Below, piece after piece: positions 22,753 to 33,972 of a DNA stretch of 64,000 nt (position 1 is its first letter; every line of letters starts with the position of its first letter). The notes below the pieces were generated by a model that saw nothing but the letters and a program-made list of their open reading frames with translations, made no database searches and was not told where the DNA came from. This stretch comes from Rhineura floridana (taxonomy: Eukaryota > Chordata > Lepidosauria > Squamata > Rhineuridae): contig NC_084482.1 in assembly GCF_030035675.1 (NCBI RefSeq), positions 225,847,943 to 225,911,942 on the forward strand. Reading direction: 5' to 3'. Position numbers and translations under genes: made by a program.

Positions 22753-22879
22753 TATGTGTGGATGTCTTAATCCTGAGCTCATGGCTCATCTAGTGAGGAA
22801 AAACTGCTTCTCAGCAGAAGGATATTACCCATAAGGCTGCATTCCAGGAGCAAGTTGTTACCCAGAATTCTTCATGGCA

Positions 22880-23090
22880 GAGCCATGTTTTCAGGGCAGA
22901 GGAACAGGCTTTCTTGACAAAGTCCACGGTGGCCACCCCTCTGGTCAGTTGAACGGCCACCTGTTCTAGGGCACAGTTATTTAGGATTTGTAGAAATTTC
23001 TCCTCTTGGTTGTGACAGGAACGCACATGTTGCCAATCTGTGTAAGGGCAGTTGAAGTCACCCATTGCTACATTTTCTCTTTTGGGTACT
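22880..23090 (-). mobile_element. CR1 LINE endonuclease fragment, unit I
   Basis: The complement reads VAMGDFNCPYTDWQH, then KFLQILNNCALEQVAVQLTR, homologous to VVVMGDFNYSDIDWPH...LDQLVMEPIR of the complete CR1. Present also in unit II (53860-54050). Old and truncated. Confidence 0.78.
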
Positions 23091-23458
23091 CCCTTCATTT
23101 AATTTTCATCTCAAGTTCACATTGACACATCCCCAGTGCTAAATTACAAGGCATTACAGATCTAAAGCGTTTGATGCGGAGTGGAGGTACCTTTCTGAAT
23201 TCTTCATTACCTGAATCACAAGGCTATCTGGGCGTAAGTAATGTGTGAGCCTCACGGATGAGAAGACTGACTAAGTGCTCAAAGTAAAGAATGTTTACAT
23301 TACTTTTTCCTTTGACAAGCATAAGAATGTGTTTATGATTCATTCCTAAGCTTAATTACTTAGTATCACAATTAATTATCAGTGAAAAAAAAACCATTCT
23401 AAATTATAGCAGGATGGTACATTCCTCAGATATCTGGATATCTGAAAGAAATACAATT
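23091..23458. other. Intron, no recognised feature (empty site of the unit II LINE)
   Basis: Shared with unit II up to 'cttagtatcac', where unit II carries the LINE of 54342-58264. Near 23366-23376 it retains the uninterrupted target region. Confidence 0.5.
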
Positions 23459-23705
23459 CACTAATCGGCAAAAACCCTTGAGGTTTAGGAACATACCTAT
23501 AGCCAACAGAAATTTCTATCAAAGTTTAAAAAGCAGGGAAATTGGTCAGCTATAGTGAATGCACCAGGGGAGCAGAGACCTGACCTCCTCTCTGAGATAT
23601 TGGACTGCCCTACAAATTTGTAAATATGCAAACATATTTTGGGTTGGTCTGTCACAGTGCAGTCCACTTCCTGTGTAGCTTGGAAGAATTTGGTAACAGG
23701 TGGAT
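23459..23705 (+). repeat. Solo arm of the long-TIR element
   Basis: Starts CACTAATCGGCAAAAACCC after AATT and runs through the same blocks as the arms of 60768-62107 ('aaagcagggaaattgg', 'gaccccttg'-less variant, 'gatattggactgccc', 'agcttggaagaatttggtaac'). It then departs; no inverted partner is seen. The unit II counterpart is 58353-58595. Confidence 0.65.
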
Positions 23706-24129
23706 ACTATGTGCTGTACTTGATGTCCTTTTGGACACAGCAAAATGGCCAGGTTGTACCCTAAATCACCAGTTTGGGCCAACTCAAATCACATATCCCC
23801 ACCTCCAGGAGACAAAGGTCATTTCCAGATGGTTCGAGGCCTCATTACAGCTTCACAATTAACATACATTATAGAGTCACAAGAGTGGCTATATATTGTA
23901 GCCAGCCTGGGCTTGTCACATTCTGCCATGTTGCATTGAAAAATCCCCTCCATGCCATTCTGCTGCTTCCCATAAGCTCATTTCAAAACAAAACCTTACT
24001 AATCTTATAGTCCTGAACTCAGAAACACTTCCTTAACAACTCTCTTAAGTTTTCATGGCGATAGAGAAGACAGTCAGAGAGAATGAAGAGTTCAAAGTGT
24101 AAAAATGGGGGGAATCCAGAGCCCTGTTA

Positions 24130-24342
24130 AGACTTTTTTCTGTCAGAGTTCTCATTCCCATTCCTACGGTTCCCTCCCACCACCCCTTCTCTCCTCCCCC
24201 CTCCCTCCCCCTTCTCCCCATGCTCAGTTTCACCTATCCTAAGCATGATTATACAGGAGTAAATCCCATTGAACTCAATAAGCATGCAAATGATCAAACC
24301 TGTCCTCCTCCCCCTCCTGCTTGCTCCCATCCCCCTCCTCCT
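24130..24342 (+). repeat. Direct repeat left of the zinc-finger fragment
   Basis: Blocks 'gacttttttctgtcagagtt', 'attcctacggttccctccc' and 'cctatcctaagcatgatt' recur in the same order at 25503-25690, on the other side of the zinc-finger fragment. A variant also lies at 27410-27850. Confidence 0.75.
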
Positions 24343-25460
24343 GTACTGAATGTGGAAAGAGCGTCAGTATGAGAAATAAGCTTAGTTTACATCAAAGAAT
24401 CCACACAGGAGAGAAACTATATAAATGCATAGAGTGTGGGAAAAGCTTCAGTGGTAGAAGTGTTCTAAGTGTACATCAAAGAATCCACCCAGGAGAAAAA
24501 CCCTATAAATGTGCAGAGTGTGGAATAAGTTTCAGTCAGAGACCACACCTTACTTCGCATCGCAGAACCCACACAACGAAGAAGCCATGTAAGTGTCTGG
24601 AGTGTGGAAAGAGTTTCAGTTCTAGTCAAAGTCTAGCTTCCCATCAACGAACCCATATAGGAGAGAAGCCATTGAATTGTCTGGAACGTGGAAAGAGTTT
24701 CCGTCAGAGTAGTAACCTTTCTTTACATCAAAGAACCCACACAGGAGAGAAACCGTATAAATGCATAGAGTGTGGAAAAAGTTTCAGTCAGAGCCAACAC
24801 CTTACTTCACATCACAGAACCCACTCAGGAGAGAAGCCATACAAGTGTTTGGAGTGTGGCAACAGTTTCAGTCATAGTAGAGGCGCTTTTTTACATCAAA
24901 GAACTCATACAGGAGAGAAACCATATAAATGCATGGCATGTGGAAAATGTTTCAGTCAGAGCCAAGACCTTAATTCACATCACAGAACCCACTCAGGAGA
25001 GAAGCCATTACTGTACATCAAAGAATCCACACAGGGAAGAAGTATGTATGGAGTGTGGAAAAAGCTTCAGATGTAGAGATTTTACTAAACATGAAAGAAC
25101 CCACACAAAAGAAAAGCCACATGAATGCATATAGTGTGAAAAAAAGTTTCAGTCAGAGCCAACCCCTTACTTCAAATCACAGAACCCACATGGGGGGAAA
25201 CCCATACAAGTGTCTGGAGTATGGAAAGTGCTTCTGTCATAGTCAGCAGCTAACTTGACATCAAAGAACCCACAGAGGGGCGAAACCATAAAAATGTCTT
25301 GAATGTGGAAAGGTTCAGTGCGAGCTCTTACCTTAATTTGAACCACCAGTATCGTCTTACTGCACACCAAAGAACCCACACAGGGAAGAAAGCAACAATG
25401 CATGGAGTGTGGAACGAACTTCAGTCATAGCAAAAGCAAATGACTGCATCATGGCCCTAC
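24343..25460 (+). pseudogene. C2H2 zinc-finger array fragment, unit I only
   Basis: Begins abruptly inside a finger ([21 protein letters not shown]), with no acceptor, right after a pyrimidine-rich repeat. About eight fingers read cleanly to ~25005; finger 5 has Arg for the second Cys (CLERGKS). A deletion then shifts the frame, and three or four decayed fingers with stops follow up to ~25440, ending in 3' sequence like 36180-36260 ('atgactgcatcatggccc'). Closest relatives are the arrays at 34524 and 63160. It is flanked by ~200-bp direct repeats and has no counterpart in unit II. Most likely a dead paralogous exon captured by duplication. Confidence 0.87.
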
Positions 25461-25502
25461 TTTCAGACTATGGCCTTGCAACATTTTATCTGTTCCTGTT
25501 GG

Positions 25503-25690
25503 ACTTTTTTCTCTCAGAGTTCTCATTCCCCTTCCTACGGTTCCCTCCCACCACCCCTTCTTCCTATCCTAAGCATGATTATACAGGAGTAAATCCCATT
25601 GAACTCAATAAGCATGGAAATGATCAAGCCTGTCGTCCTCCCCCTCCTGCTTGCTCCCATCCCCCTCCTCCTCCATGCTCACTTTCACCT
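25503..25690 (+). repeat. Direct repeat right of the zinc-finger fragment
   Basis: Second copy of the 24130-24342 repeat. A partial third 'cctatcctaagcatgattgc' unit follows at 25690-25750. Confidence 0.75.
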
Positions 25691-25817
25691 ATCCTAAGCA
25701 TGATTGCAGGGGAGTAAATCCCATGGAACTCAATAAGCATGCAAATAATCAATCCATTCTCAGCAGACCTGTACAGGATCCCATTTCTTACCTCCTGGAT
25801 TAAAAATCAGAGAAATT

Positions 25818-26048
25818 CACTAATTGCTAAAAATCCTTGCTATTTAAGGACATACCTATAGCCCACAGATATTTCTATCAAACTTTAAAAAGCAGGGAAA
25901 TTGGGCAGCTATAGTGAATGCACCAGGGGAGCAGGAGACCTGACCTCCTGTCTGAGATATTGGACTGCCTTACAGATTTGTCAAAAAGCAAACACAATTT
26001 GGGTTGGTCTTTCACAGTCCAATCTACTTCCTGTGTAGCTTGGAAGAA
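25818..26048 (+). repeat. Second solo arm of the long-TIR element
   Basis: Starts CACTAATTGCTAAAAATCC after AATT; colinear with 23459-23705. The shared flanks (23.9-24.1 kb and 26.2-26.5 kb) show that this part of unit I is an internal tandem duplication. Confidence 0.62.
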
Positions 26049-26754
26049 GACACCCCTGTAGCTTCTGTGCCCACTCAGGCCTAACTCAAGTCAGGAATCC
26101 TCAGCCAGAGTGTTTTATACAGAGGTCTAATACTTAAAACAGACCAAGAGAGCTCTGTAGCCATTATTATATGTTTCTATCATATTATTTATTATATTTT
26201 ACAGCCACGAGAATGGCTGTATACTATAGCCAGTGGGGATTTTTCACATTCCGCAGTGTTAAATGGAAAATACCCCCCGCATGCCATTGTGATGCTTCCC
26301 ATAACCTCATTTCAAAAGAAAACCTTACAAAACTTATATTTCTGAAATCAGAAACGCTTGCTTAAGAACCCTCTCAAATTTCATGGCGGTACACAAAAGA
26401 GTCAGAGAGACTCGAAAGTTCAAAGTCTAAAAACGGAGAAAAAAAACTCAGAGCACTTTTGGACTTTTTTCTGCCAGAGTTCCCATAATCTGTTGAAATT
26501 CATTAAAAATCAGCCATTTTCACAGAGTACCTGCAATCCTAATACTGACGTTGCCCCATACTCTGAACGCCATCTTCTGCAGTTTAAAAGTTAAAAAAAT
26601 GCCTGGCTGATTTTTAATTAATTTAAGAAAGTTTGGCTGGAAGCCTATTATAACGCGGGGCATGCTCAGTAAGGACCAACTGTCAGTGTTCTAAAAGCCT
26701 CACAGCTGCTGGGCGTGGCTAATCAGAGGGCCACACCCACACCAGACTTGATTT

Positions 26755-26985
26755 CACTTGAGACAGTCATGGCTTTCCCCAAAGAATCCTGGGAAGTGTA
26801 GTTTGTGAAGGGTGCTGAGAGGAGACTCCTATTCCCCTGAGAGAGCTCCAGTGGCCAGAGTGGTTTAACAGTCAGCCACTCTGATTGAAGGTCTTTGAGG
26901 GGAACAGGGCGTCTCCTAGCACCTCTCAGCACCCTTCACTAACTACACTTCCCAGGATTCTTTGAGAGAAGCCATGATTGGTTTG
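26755..26985. mobile_element. Palindromic hAT-type MITE, unit I
   Basis: Left 'catggctttccccaaagaat' with 'cctgggaagtgtagtt' mirrors right 'aactacacttcccagg' with 'attctttgagagaagccatg'. The counterpart is at 59165-59395. Confidence 0.72.
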
Positions 26986-26999
26986 AGCCATGGCTTTGG

Positions 27000-27150
27000 G
27001 AGAAGCCATGATAAATTGTTTTAAATTGTTTTTAAAAGATGTGTTTTTAAATTTGTATATTTGTTTTTAATGTTTTTAGTTACTCTAAACCGCCCAGAGA
27101 GCTTCGGCTATGGGGCGGTATATAAATACACTAAATAAATAGATAAATAA
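27000..27150 (+). mobile_element. L2 LINE tail, unit I
   Basis: Typical squamate L2 3' end: 'taaaccgcccagagagctt', 'cggctatggggcggtat' and (aataaata)n. The counterpart at 59410-59560 shows it predates the duplication. Confidence 0.78.
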
Positions 27151-27409
27151 ATAATGATTGTCCAAAGTGTAATAGAGGTCTGGTGTGGATGTGGCCAGGG
27201 ACAGCTTTGTTTTAAATTTGGGTGGGAGGTAGGGTTGCCAGGTTCAGGGCCTGAGACTGATCCTGTATCTTTAAGAGAAGAGAAAGTCAGCCAAGTGCCG
27301 GTGTTCTTGCAACATTGTAATGCGAAAAACCACAAGGTAGAATTCTCCCTTCCCCCAGCACAACTTTGAAAGATACAGAAGATGTCTTGGTTGGCAGGCC
27401 CAGCCTGGT

Positions 27410-27850
27410 CAGTTTTACCTATCCTAACCATGATTGCAAAGGAGTAAATCCGATTCAACCCAATAATCATACAAATGATCAGACCTGCCTTTTCCCTCTT
27501 TCCCCTTTCCTCTCCCTTTCTCCTCCCCTCCCTTCTTCTTCCGCCTCCCCTGCCCACTCCATCCCTCCATCCCTTCCCCCCAGTCAGTTTTACCTATCCT
27601 AAGCATGATTGCACAGGAGGAAATCCCACTGAACTCAATAAACATGCAAATGACCACATCTGTCCTTCTTCTCCCCTCCCCCTTCTGCCTGCTCCCATCC
27701 CAGTCCTACCCTCTGCCTTTCCACCCCTCCCTCCTCCTCCTCCCTTCCCCATCCTCTGTGGTCAGTTTCACCTATCCTAAGCATGATTGCTCGGTGTGTG
27801 TGTGTAAATCCCACTGAACTCAATAAGCATGCAAATGATCAATCTGTTCT
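27410..27850 (+). repeat. Tandem repeat, ~175-bp unit, unit I
   Basis: Two full units and a partial third. Each has an A/T half ('cctatcctaagcatgattgc', 'gagtaaatcccactgaac', 'aataagcatgcaaatgatca') and a pyrimidine-rich half of 70-90 bp (c/t only for long runs). Counterparts at 59820-60170 and 60630-60715, and looser copies at 24220 and 25560. Confidence 0.75.
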
Positions 27851-28274
27851 CAGCAAACTTGCACAGGATCCCATTTCTTACCTCCTGGATTAAAAAGCAG
27901 GGAAATTCACTAATAGGCAAAAAACCTTGCAGTTTAAGAATGTACCTATAGCCCACAGATATTTCTATCAAACTTTAAAAAGCAGGGAAATTGGGCACCT
28001 ATAGTGAATTTACCAGGGGAGCAGGAGACCTGACCTCCTCTCTGAGATATTGTACTGCCCTACAAAGTTGTTAAAATGCTCCACGAGCTAGAGGGGCCCC
28101 CAGCTGACGAAGCGTCAAGGCCCCAGCTGACAAAGCGTCAAGGCGAGTTAAGCAGCAGAGCGAGTTCGGCAGCAGGGCGAGGAGGCCAGGGCCCCCCACT
28201 CTGCCCTTCTGTTCCCTGACCTCAACTAAACCACAGTCTCCAACCCATTGACGTAATAAACCTTAAACAACTCT

Positions 28275-29169
28275 ATGCAGGTAAGAAGCCAGCAGGCGTG
28301 TGGGGGCTTTCCAGTGTTTTGCACAGCCTGCAGCATGTACGACTATCTGCCTGTTGGACAGAAGTCGTGGGTGTGCTCTTGGTGCAATGAGCTCCTGGCT
28401 CTCCGGGAACGACTTCATTTCCTTGAGGCCAAGGTGGCGGACCTGGAAAAGCTGAGAGAGGCAGGTGTGTGGAGGAGGCCTTCAGGGACGTTATAGCTGT
28501 GTCCCACTCCAGCAATGATAGCTCTCCTACTATCATGGACAACGATGGTCTCGGGGAAGGAGAGCATCCAGCTGAGGAAGAGGGAAACGATCCCTTAGAA
28601 GGGACCCATTCCTTGGGGAATGAGCAGCTATCCTCTCGTGCCGAGGATATATCTCCAGGGGGTGGAGGGATCCTTGTAGTGGGTGATTCGATCATTAGGA
28701 ACATAGACAGTGGGGTGTGTGATGGGCGTGTAGACCGCAAGGTGTTTTGCCTGCCTGGTGCAAAGGTTGCGGATATCGCCCGTCGTTTAGATAGTTTGGT
28801 AGACAGTGCTGGGAAGGAGTCAGTGGTCGTGGTGCACGTTGGCACCAACGACATGGGGAAATGCAGCCGTGAGTTCCTGGAAGCAAAATTTAGGTTGCTA
28901 GGTAGGATGCTGAAAGCCAGGACCTCCAAGGTGGCTTTCTCTGAAATGCTACCGGTTCCACACGCAGGACCAGCCAGACAGGCCCATCTTTGCAGTCTCA
29001 ATGCGTGGATGAGACAATGGTGTCGGGTGGAAGGGTTTGGATTCATTAGGCACTGGGGAACATTTGGGACGAGCCGGGCCTGTACAAAAGGGACGGGCTC
29101 CACTTGAACCAGAATGGAACCAGACTGCTGGCACTTAAAATTGAAAAGGTAGCAGAGCAGCTTTTAAAC
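28275..29169 (+). pseudogene. CR1 ORF1: Cys-motif plus SGNH esterase
   Basis: The first ~60 codons hold paired Cys (CTAC, CSWC) as in a zinc-binding knuckle, followed by a short coiled-coil-like LRERLHFLEAKVADLEKL. The rest is an SGNH/GDSL-type esterase: block I VGDSIIRN (about 28681-28704), VHVGTNDMG (about 28837-28863), and the catalytic DxxH block DGLHLN (about 29092-29109). CR1 ORF1 proteins are RNA-binding and carry such esterases. An extra GT in 'gtgtgt' at 28466-28471 shifts the frame, and another shift near 29055 puts the DGLHLN block out of phase; the stop after QLLN is at about 29167. Confidence 0.85.
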
Positions 29170-29253
29170 TGACTGGGGGGAAACTCAACAGGAGCTGAGG
29201 AAGGTCCGGTTCGGAATAAACCTCCCCCCTGGGATAAAAACCAAGTAGGCATT

Positions 29254-32145
29254 GTGAGACCAGGGGCACAGGATATAAATTCAGAAGAGCAAAATTACCA
29301 CAGGCCAAACCACAAGTGCCAAAGACACTTGAAGAGAGACACTGCTTACAAGTGCCTGTACGCTAATGCTAGGAGCCTCCGAACCAAGATGGGAGAACTG
29401 GAGTGCTTGGTCTTAGAGGAGAGCATTGATATAGTGAGCATAACGGAGACCTGGTGGAATGGAGAAAACCAGTGGGATACGGTTATCCCTGGATATAAAC
29501 TATATCGGAAGGACAGGGAAGGACGTATTGGTGGCGGAGTCGCTCTATACGTGAAAGAAGGCATTGAATCCAGCAAGCTCGAAACCCCAAAAGAGGCAGA
29601 ATCCTCCACAGAATCGTTGTGAGTGGTGATACCATGCCCCAGGAGGGACTTAATACTGGGAACGATCTATCGTCCCCCTGATCAAAATGCTCAGGGAGAC
29701 CTTGAGATGAGATATGAAATTGAGGAAGCATCCAAACTAGGAAATGTGGTAGTAATGGGTGACTTCAACTACTCGGACATAGACTGGCCGCATATGTGTT
29801 CCAGTCATGACAAAGAAGCAAAGTTTCTAGATATTCTAAATGACTATTCCCTAGACCAGTTGGTCATGGAACCGATAAGAGGGACGGCAGCCCTGGACTT
29901 AATCCTCAGTGGGGACCGGGACCTGGTGCGAGATGTAAGTGTTGTTGAACCGATTGGGAGCAGTGACCACAGTGCTATTAAATTAAACATACATGTAACT
30001 GGCCAATTGCCAAGAAAATCCAACACGGTCACATTTGACTTCAAAAGAGGAAACTTCACAAAAATGAGGGGATTGGTAAAAAGAAAGCTGAAAAACAAAG
30101 TCCAGAGGGTCACATCACTCAAAAATGCTTGGAAGTTGTTTAAAAACACTATATTAGAAGCTCAACTGGAGTGCATACCGCAGATCAGGAAAGGCACCGC
30201 CAGGGCCAAGAAGATGCCAGCATGGTTAACGAGCAAAGTCAAGGAAGCTCTTAGAGGCAAAAAGTCTTCCTTCAGAAAATGGAAGTCTTGTCCAAATGAA
30301 GAAAATAAAAAAGAACACAAACTCTGGCAAAAGAAATGCAAGAAGACAATAAGGGATGCTAAAAAAGAATTTGAGGAGCACATTGCTAAGAACATAAAAA
30401 CCAACAACAAAAAATTCTATAAATACATTCAAAGCAGGAGACCATCTAGGGAGACAATTGGACCCTTGGATGATAAGGGAGTCAAAGGTGTACTAAAGAA
30501 CGATAAGGAGATTGCAGAGAAGCTAAATGAATTCTTTGCATCTGTCTTCACAGTGGAAGATATAGGGCAGATCCCTGAACCTGAACTAACATTTGCAGGA
30601 AGGGATTCTGAGGAACTGAGACAAATAGTGGTAACGATAGAGGAAGTTCTAGGCTTAATGGACAATATAAAAACTGACAAATCACCGGGCCCGGATGGCA
30701 TCCACCCGAGAGTTCTCAAAGAACTCAAATGTGAAATTGCTGATCTGCTAACTAAAATATGTAACTTGTCCCTTGGGTCCTCCTCCGTGTCTAAGGACTG
30801 GAAAGTGGCAAATGCAACGCCAATCTTCAAAAAGGGATCCAGAGGGGATCCCGGAAATTACAGGCCAGTTAGCTTAACTTCTGTCCCTGGAAAACTGGTA
30901 GAAAGTATGATTAAAGCTAGATTAACTAAGCACATAGAAGAACAAGCCTTGCTGAAGCAGAGCCAGCATGGCTTCTGCAAGGGAAAGTCCTGTCTCAGTA
31001 ACCTATTAGAATTCTTTGAGAGTGTCAACAAGCATATAGATAGAGGTGATCCAGTGGACATAGTGTACTTAGACTTTCAAAAAGCGTTTGACAAGGTACC
31101 TCACCAAAGGCTTCTGAGGAAGCTTAGCAGTCATGGAATAAGAGGAGAGGTCCTCTTGTGGATAAGGAATTGGTTAAGAAGCAGAAAGCAGAGAGTAGGA
31201 ATAAACGGACAGTTCTCCCAATGGAGGGCTGTAGAAAGTGGAGTCCCTCAAGGATCGGTATTGGGACCTGTACTTTTCAACTTGTTCATTAATGACCTAG
31301 AATTAGGAGTGAGCAGTGAAGTGGCCAAGTTTGCTGACGACACTAAATTGTTCAGGGTTGTTAAAACAAAAAGGGATTGCGAAGAGCTCCAAAAAGACCT
31401 CTCCAAACTGAGTGAATGGGCGGAAAAATGGCAAATGCAATTCAATATAAACAAGTGTAAAATGATGCATATTGGAGCCAAAAATCTGAATTTCACATAT
31501 ACGCTCATGGGGTCTGAACTGGCGGTGACCGACCAGGAGAGAGACCTCGGGGTTGTAGTGGACAGCACGATGAAAATGTCGACCCGGTGTGCGGCAGCTG
31601 TGAAAAAGGCAAATTCCATGCTAGCGATCATTAGGAAAGGTATTGAAAATAAAACAGCCGATATCATAATGCCGTTGTATAAATCTATGGTGCGGCCGCA
31701 TTTGGAATACTGTGTACAGTTCTGGTCGCCTCATCTCAAAAAGGATATTATAGAGTTGGAAAATGTTCAGAAGAGGGCAACCAGAATGATCAAGGGGATG
31801 GAGCGACTCCCTTACGAGGAAAGGTTGCAGCATTTGGGGCTTTTTAGTTTAGAGAAAAGGCGGGTCAGAGGAGACATGATAGAAGTGTATAAAATTATGC
31901 ATGGCATTGAGAAAGTGGATAGAGAAAAGTTCTTCTCCCTCTCTCATAATACTAGAACTCGTGGACATTCCAAGAAGCTGAATGTTGGAAGATTCAGGAC
32001 AGACAAAAGGAAGTACTTCTTCACTCAGCGCATAGTTAAACTATGGAATTTGCTCCCACAAGACGCAGTAACAGCCACCAGCTTGGACGGCTTTAAAAGA
32101 AGATTAGACAAATTCATGGAGGACAGGGCTATCAATGGCTACTAG
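29254..32145 (+). pseudogene. CR1 ORF2: endonuclease and reverse transcriptase, one nonsense codon
   Basis: One frame of ~960 codons. The N-terminal APE-type endonuclease has ANARSL, the catalytic ITETWW, GGGVALYV, IYRPP, MGDFN and SDHSAI blocks. The reverse transcriptase has PGPDGIHP, NYRPVSLTS, the FQKAFDKVPH block, GVPQGSVLGP and the catalytic FADDTKLF (about 31330-31353). The C-terminus is MEDRAINGY. Together these nick DNA and copy the element RNA in the nucleus. A TGA at 29620-29622 interrupts it; two older fragments (6838, 13105) have or imply TGG (Trp) there. Everything after the stop is open for 840 codons, so this is a very recent loss. Confidence 0.9.
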
Positions 32146-33539
32146 CTGTGATGGCTGTGCTCTGCCACCCTAGTCAGAGGCAGCATGCTTCTGAAAACCA
32201 GTTGCCGGAAGCCTCAGGAGGGGAGAGTGTTCTTGCACTTGGGTCCTGCTTGCGGGCTTCCCCCAGGCACCTGGTTGGCCACTGTGAGAACAGGATGCTG
32301 GACTAGATGGGCCACTGGCCTGATCCTGCAGGCTCTTCTTATGTTCTTATGCAAACACCATTTGGGTTGGTCTTTCACAGTCCAATCCACTTGCTGTGTA
32401 GCTTGGAAGAATTTGGTAACATGTGCCTCTGAGCATATGGTGAGTGGTGGCAACACCTTTAATCAGCCCAAATAATAGAAAGAAGATATGTGCTGTGCTG
32501 ATCTTGTTTTAGCCAGGAGGAAGCAACATTATTAAGACAGTTGATATAGTTCAGATGGTCACTTTAAATATGTCTCATCTACTTTGCAATTTTAGTGAAG
32601 TTTCCTATAGGAAATCATTTTCTTTTGCTTTTGTTTCTATGACTATGTGAAGTACAGCAACACTTTGCAAAATGTATACTAAAAAAACTCCAAACATAGT
32701 TGTGGAATAATGGCACTGACGTCTGCAAAATAGTCTCCAGTGGACCTCAGAAGTGTCTCAATTTGCACAAGATAAAACAGTGGGAGGTGAAATATATTCT
32801 AGCAAAATTCTAGGTGTGCTCTATGTTTTTAATTGACTGTGCCCACCTTGCCTTAAATGAAGTGGTTTAAACATAGCAGCCTGAAAACATGCATCCTCTT
32901 TTTCCCAACAGCTAGAGTCATTGCTGAAGTAGCAACATATTGTAATCAGTCTGATTTTACATCAAACTGCCGTTTCAGATTCAACTGTTAATGCACCCAA
33001 AATAGAAATAGAACATAACCTCCAATATAAAACACAAAAGGCTGTCTTCACCATCACATGACAATGACCAATAAAAAGGCTTTGAAATTAATAAAAATAC
33101 ATTTGACACAGATTTCTAGGATGAATAAGGAGAGGGGAAATGTTCTGGTTTAGATTCTCTGTAGAAACATTAGTAACACAGGAAAGAAGCAAAGTAAGAA
33201 GAACACCAGCAAACATACAAAAATATAATTCTCCATCTTTGGAGATGGCAGGTGTTGCCACCACTCACCATATGCTCAGAGGCACATGTTACCAAATTCT
33301 TCCAAGCTCCACAGCAAGTGGATTGGACTGTGAAAGACCAACCCAAATTGTGTTTGCATTCTGACAAATTTGTAGGACAGTACAATATCTCAGAGAGGAG
33401 GTCAGGTCTCCTGCTCCCCTGGTGCATTCACTATAGCTGCCCAATTTCCCTGCTTTTTAAAGTTTGGTAGAAATATCTGTGGGCTATAGGTACATTCTTA
33501 AACCGCAAGGGTTTTTTTGCCTTAGTGAATTATTATGTT

Positions 33540-33850
33540 TGCATGTGCCGATTTCAGCCTGTTGTCCTAGATCTGTATGTATAATTTAAGCTATATGTAA
33601 CATATGTGTATATACTGAAGCATGTTTCCACAAAACTGATATATTTTAAAACTCCAACACAGGGCAGAAACAGGTAACCTCTCTTGCTGAAAGCGAGGTC
33701 CTTAATTTGCCCCAGTAGCCCAGAGGCTGGTGACCAGATATGGGCAGAAGCTGGAAGCTGATTGGACAATTTATTTAAAATACATCAGCAATAGACCAGT
33801 GTGTGCATCTCAATTTAGGAAAGATGTGAGCATAAAGAAAGCAAAGAGAA
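33540..33850 (+). repeat. Dispersed repeat R1, unit I
   Basis: Block order 'ctagatctgtatgtataat', 'gaagcatgtttccacaaaac', 'aactccaacacagggcagaa', 'gctgattggacaatttattt'. It recurs at 62115-62425, 50140-50480 and 46170-46625 (antisense), and as the first third at 26060-26180. Family not recognised; no coding frame and no clear termini. Confidence 0.65.
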
Positions 33851-33972
33851 ATATCTTCTGGATATTTGAATGTAGAGAAGCAGGTCATTGTGTTTGATCC
33901 CTAATCCAATCATTTCTCTGTGCCTTGAAATCCTAACAGGTTTTTCCTTTTCTTTCTTATTTGCCCAAACAG

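Larger units (their letters stand above)
28080..32350 (+). mobile_element. CR1/L3-like LINE, near full length
   Basis: About 4.27 kb with 5' UTR, ORF1, ORF2, 3' UTR and terminal 'cttatgttcttatg'. The 5' UTR carries a tandem 'cagctgac(g/a)aagcgtcaagg' motif (28098-28145). The insertion point is exact because unit II keeps the empty site ('aaaatgcaaacacc', near 60935-60948); a 4-bp ATGC may be duplicated. ORF2 has one nonsense codon and ORF1 about two shifts, so the copy is young but not autonomous. It is nested in the long-TIR element. Confidence 0.94.
27908..33527. mobile_element. Long-TIR DNA transposon (CACTA/Chapaev-like?), unit I, split by CR1
   Basis: The left arm starts CACTAATAGGC at 27908 and resumes after the CR1 at 32351; the right arm is its inverted copy ending at 33527. 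Both ends are flanked by AATT (27904-27907 and 33528-33531). Without the CR1 it is about 1.35 kb, as in unit II. The core (32460-33230) has no transposase frame. A CAC terminus with a 4-bp duplication is what the Chapaev branch of the CMC superfamily gives; that assignment is inference. Confidence 0.7.

Noticed and set aside
27366-27823. Proline/leucine-rich frames, repeated near 59773
   Set aside because: They read through the pyrimidine halves of the ~175-bp tandem repeat.
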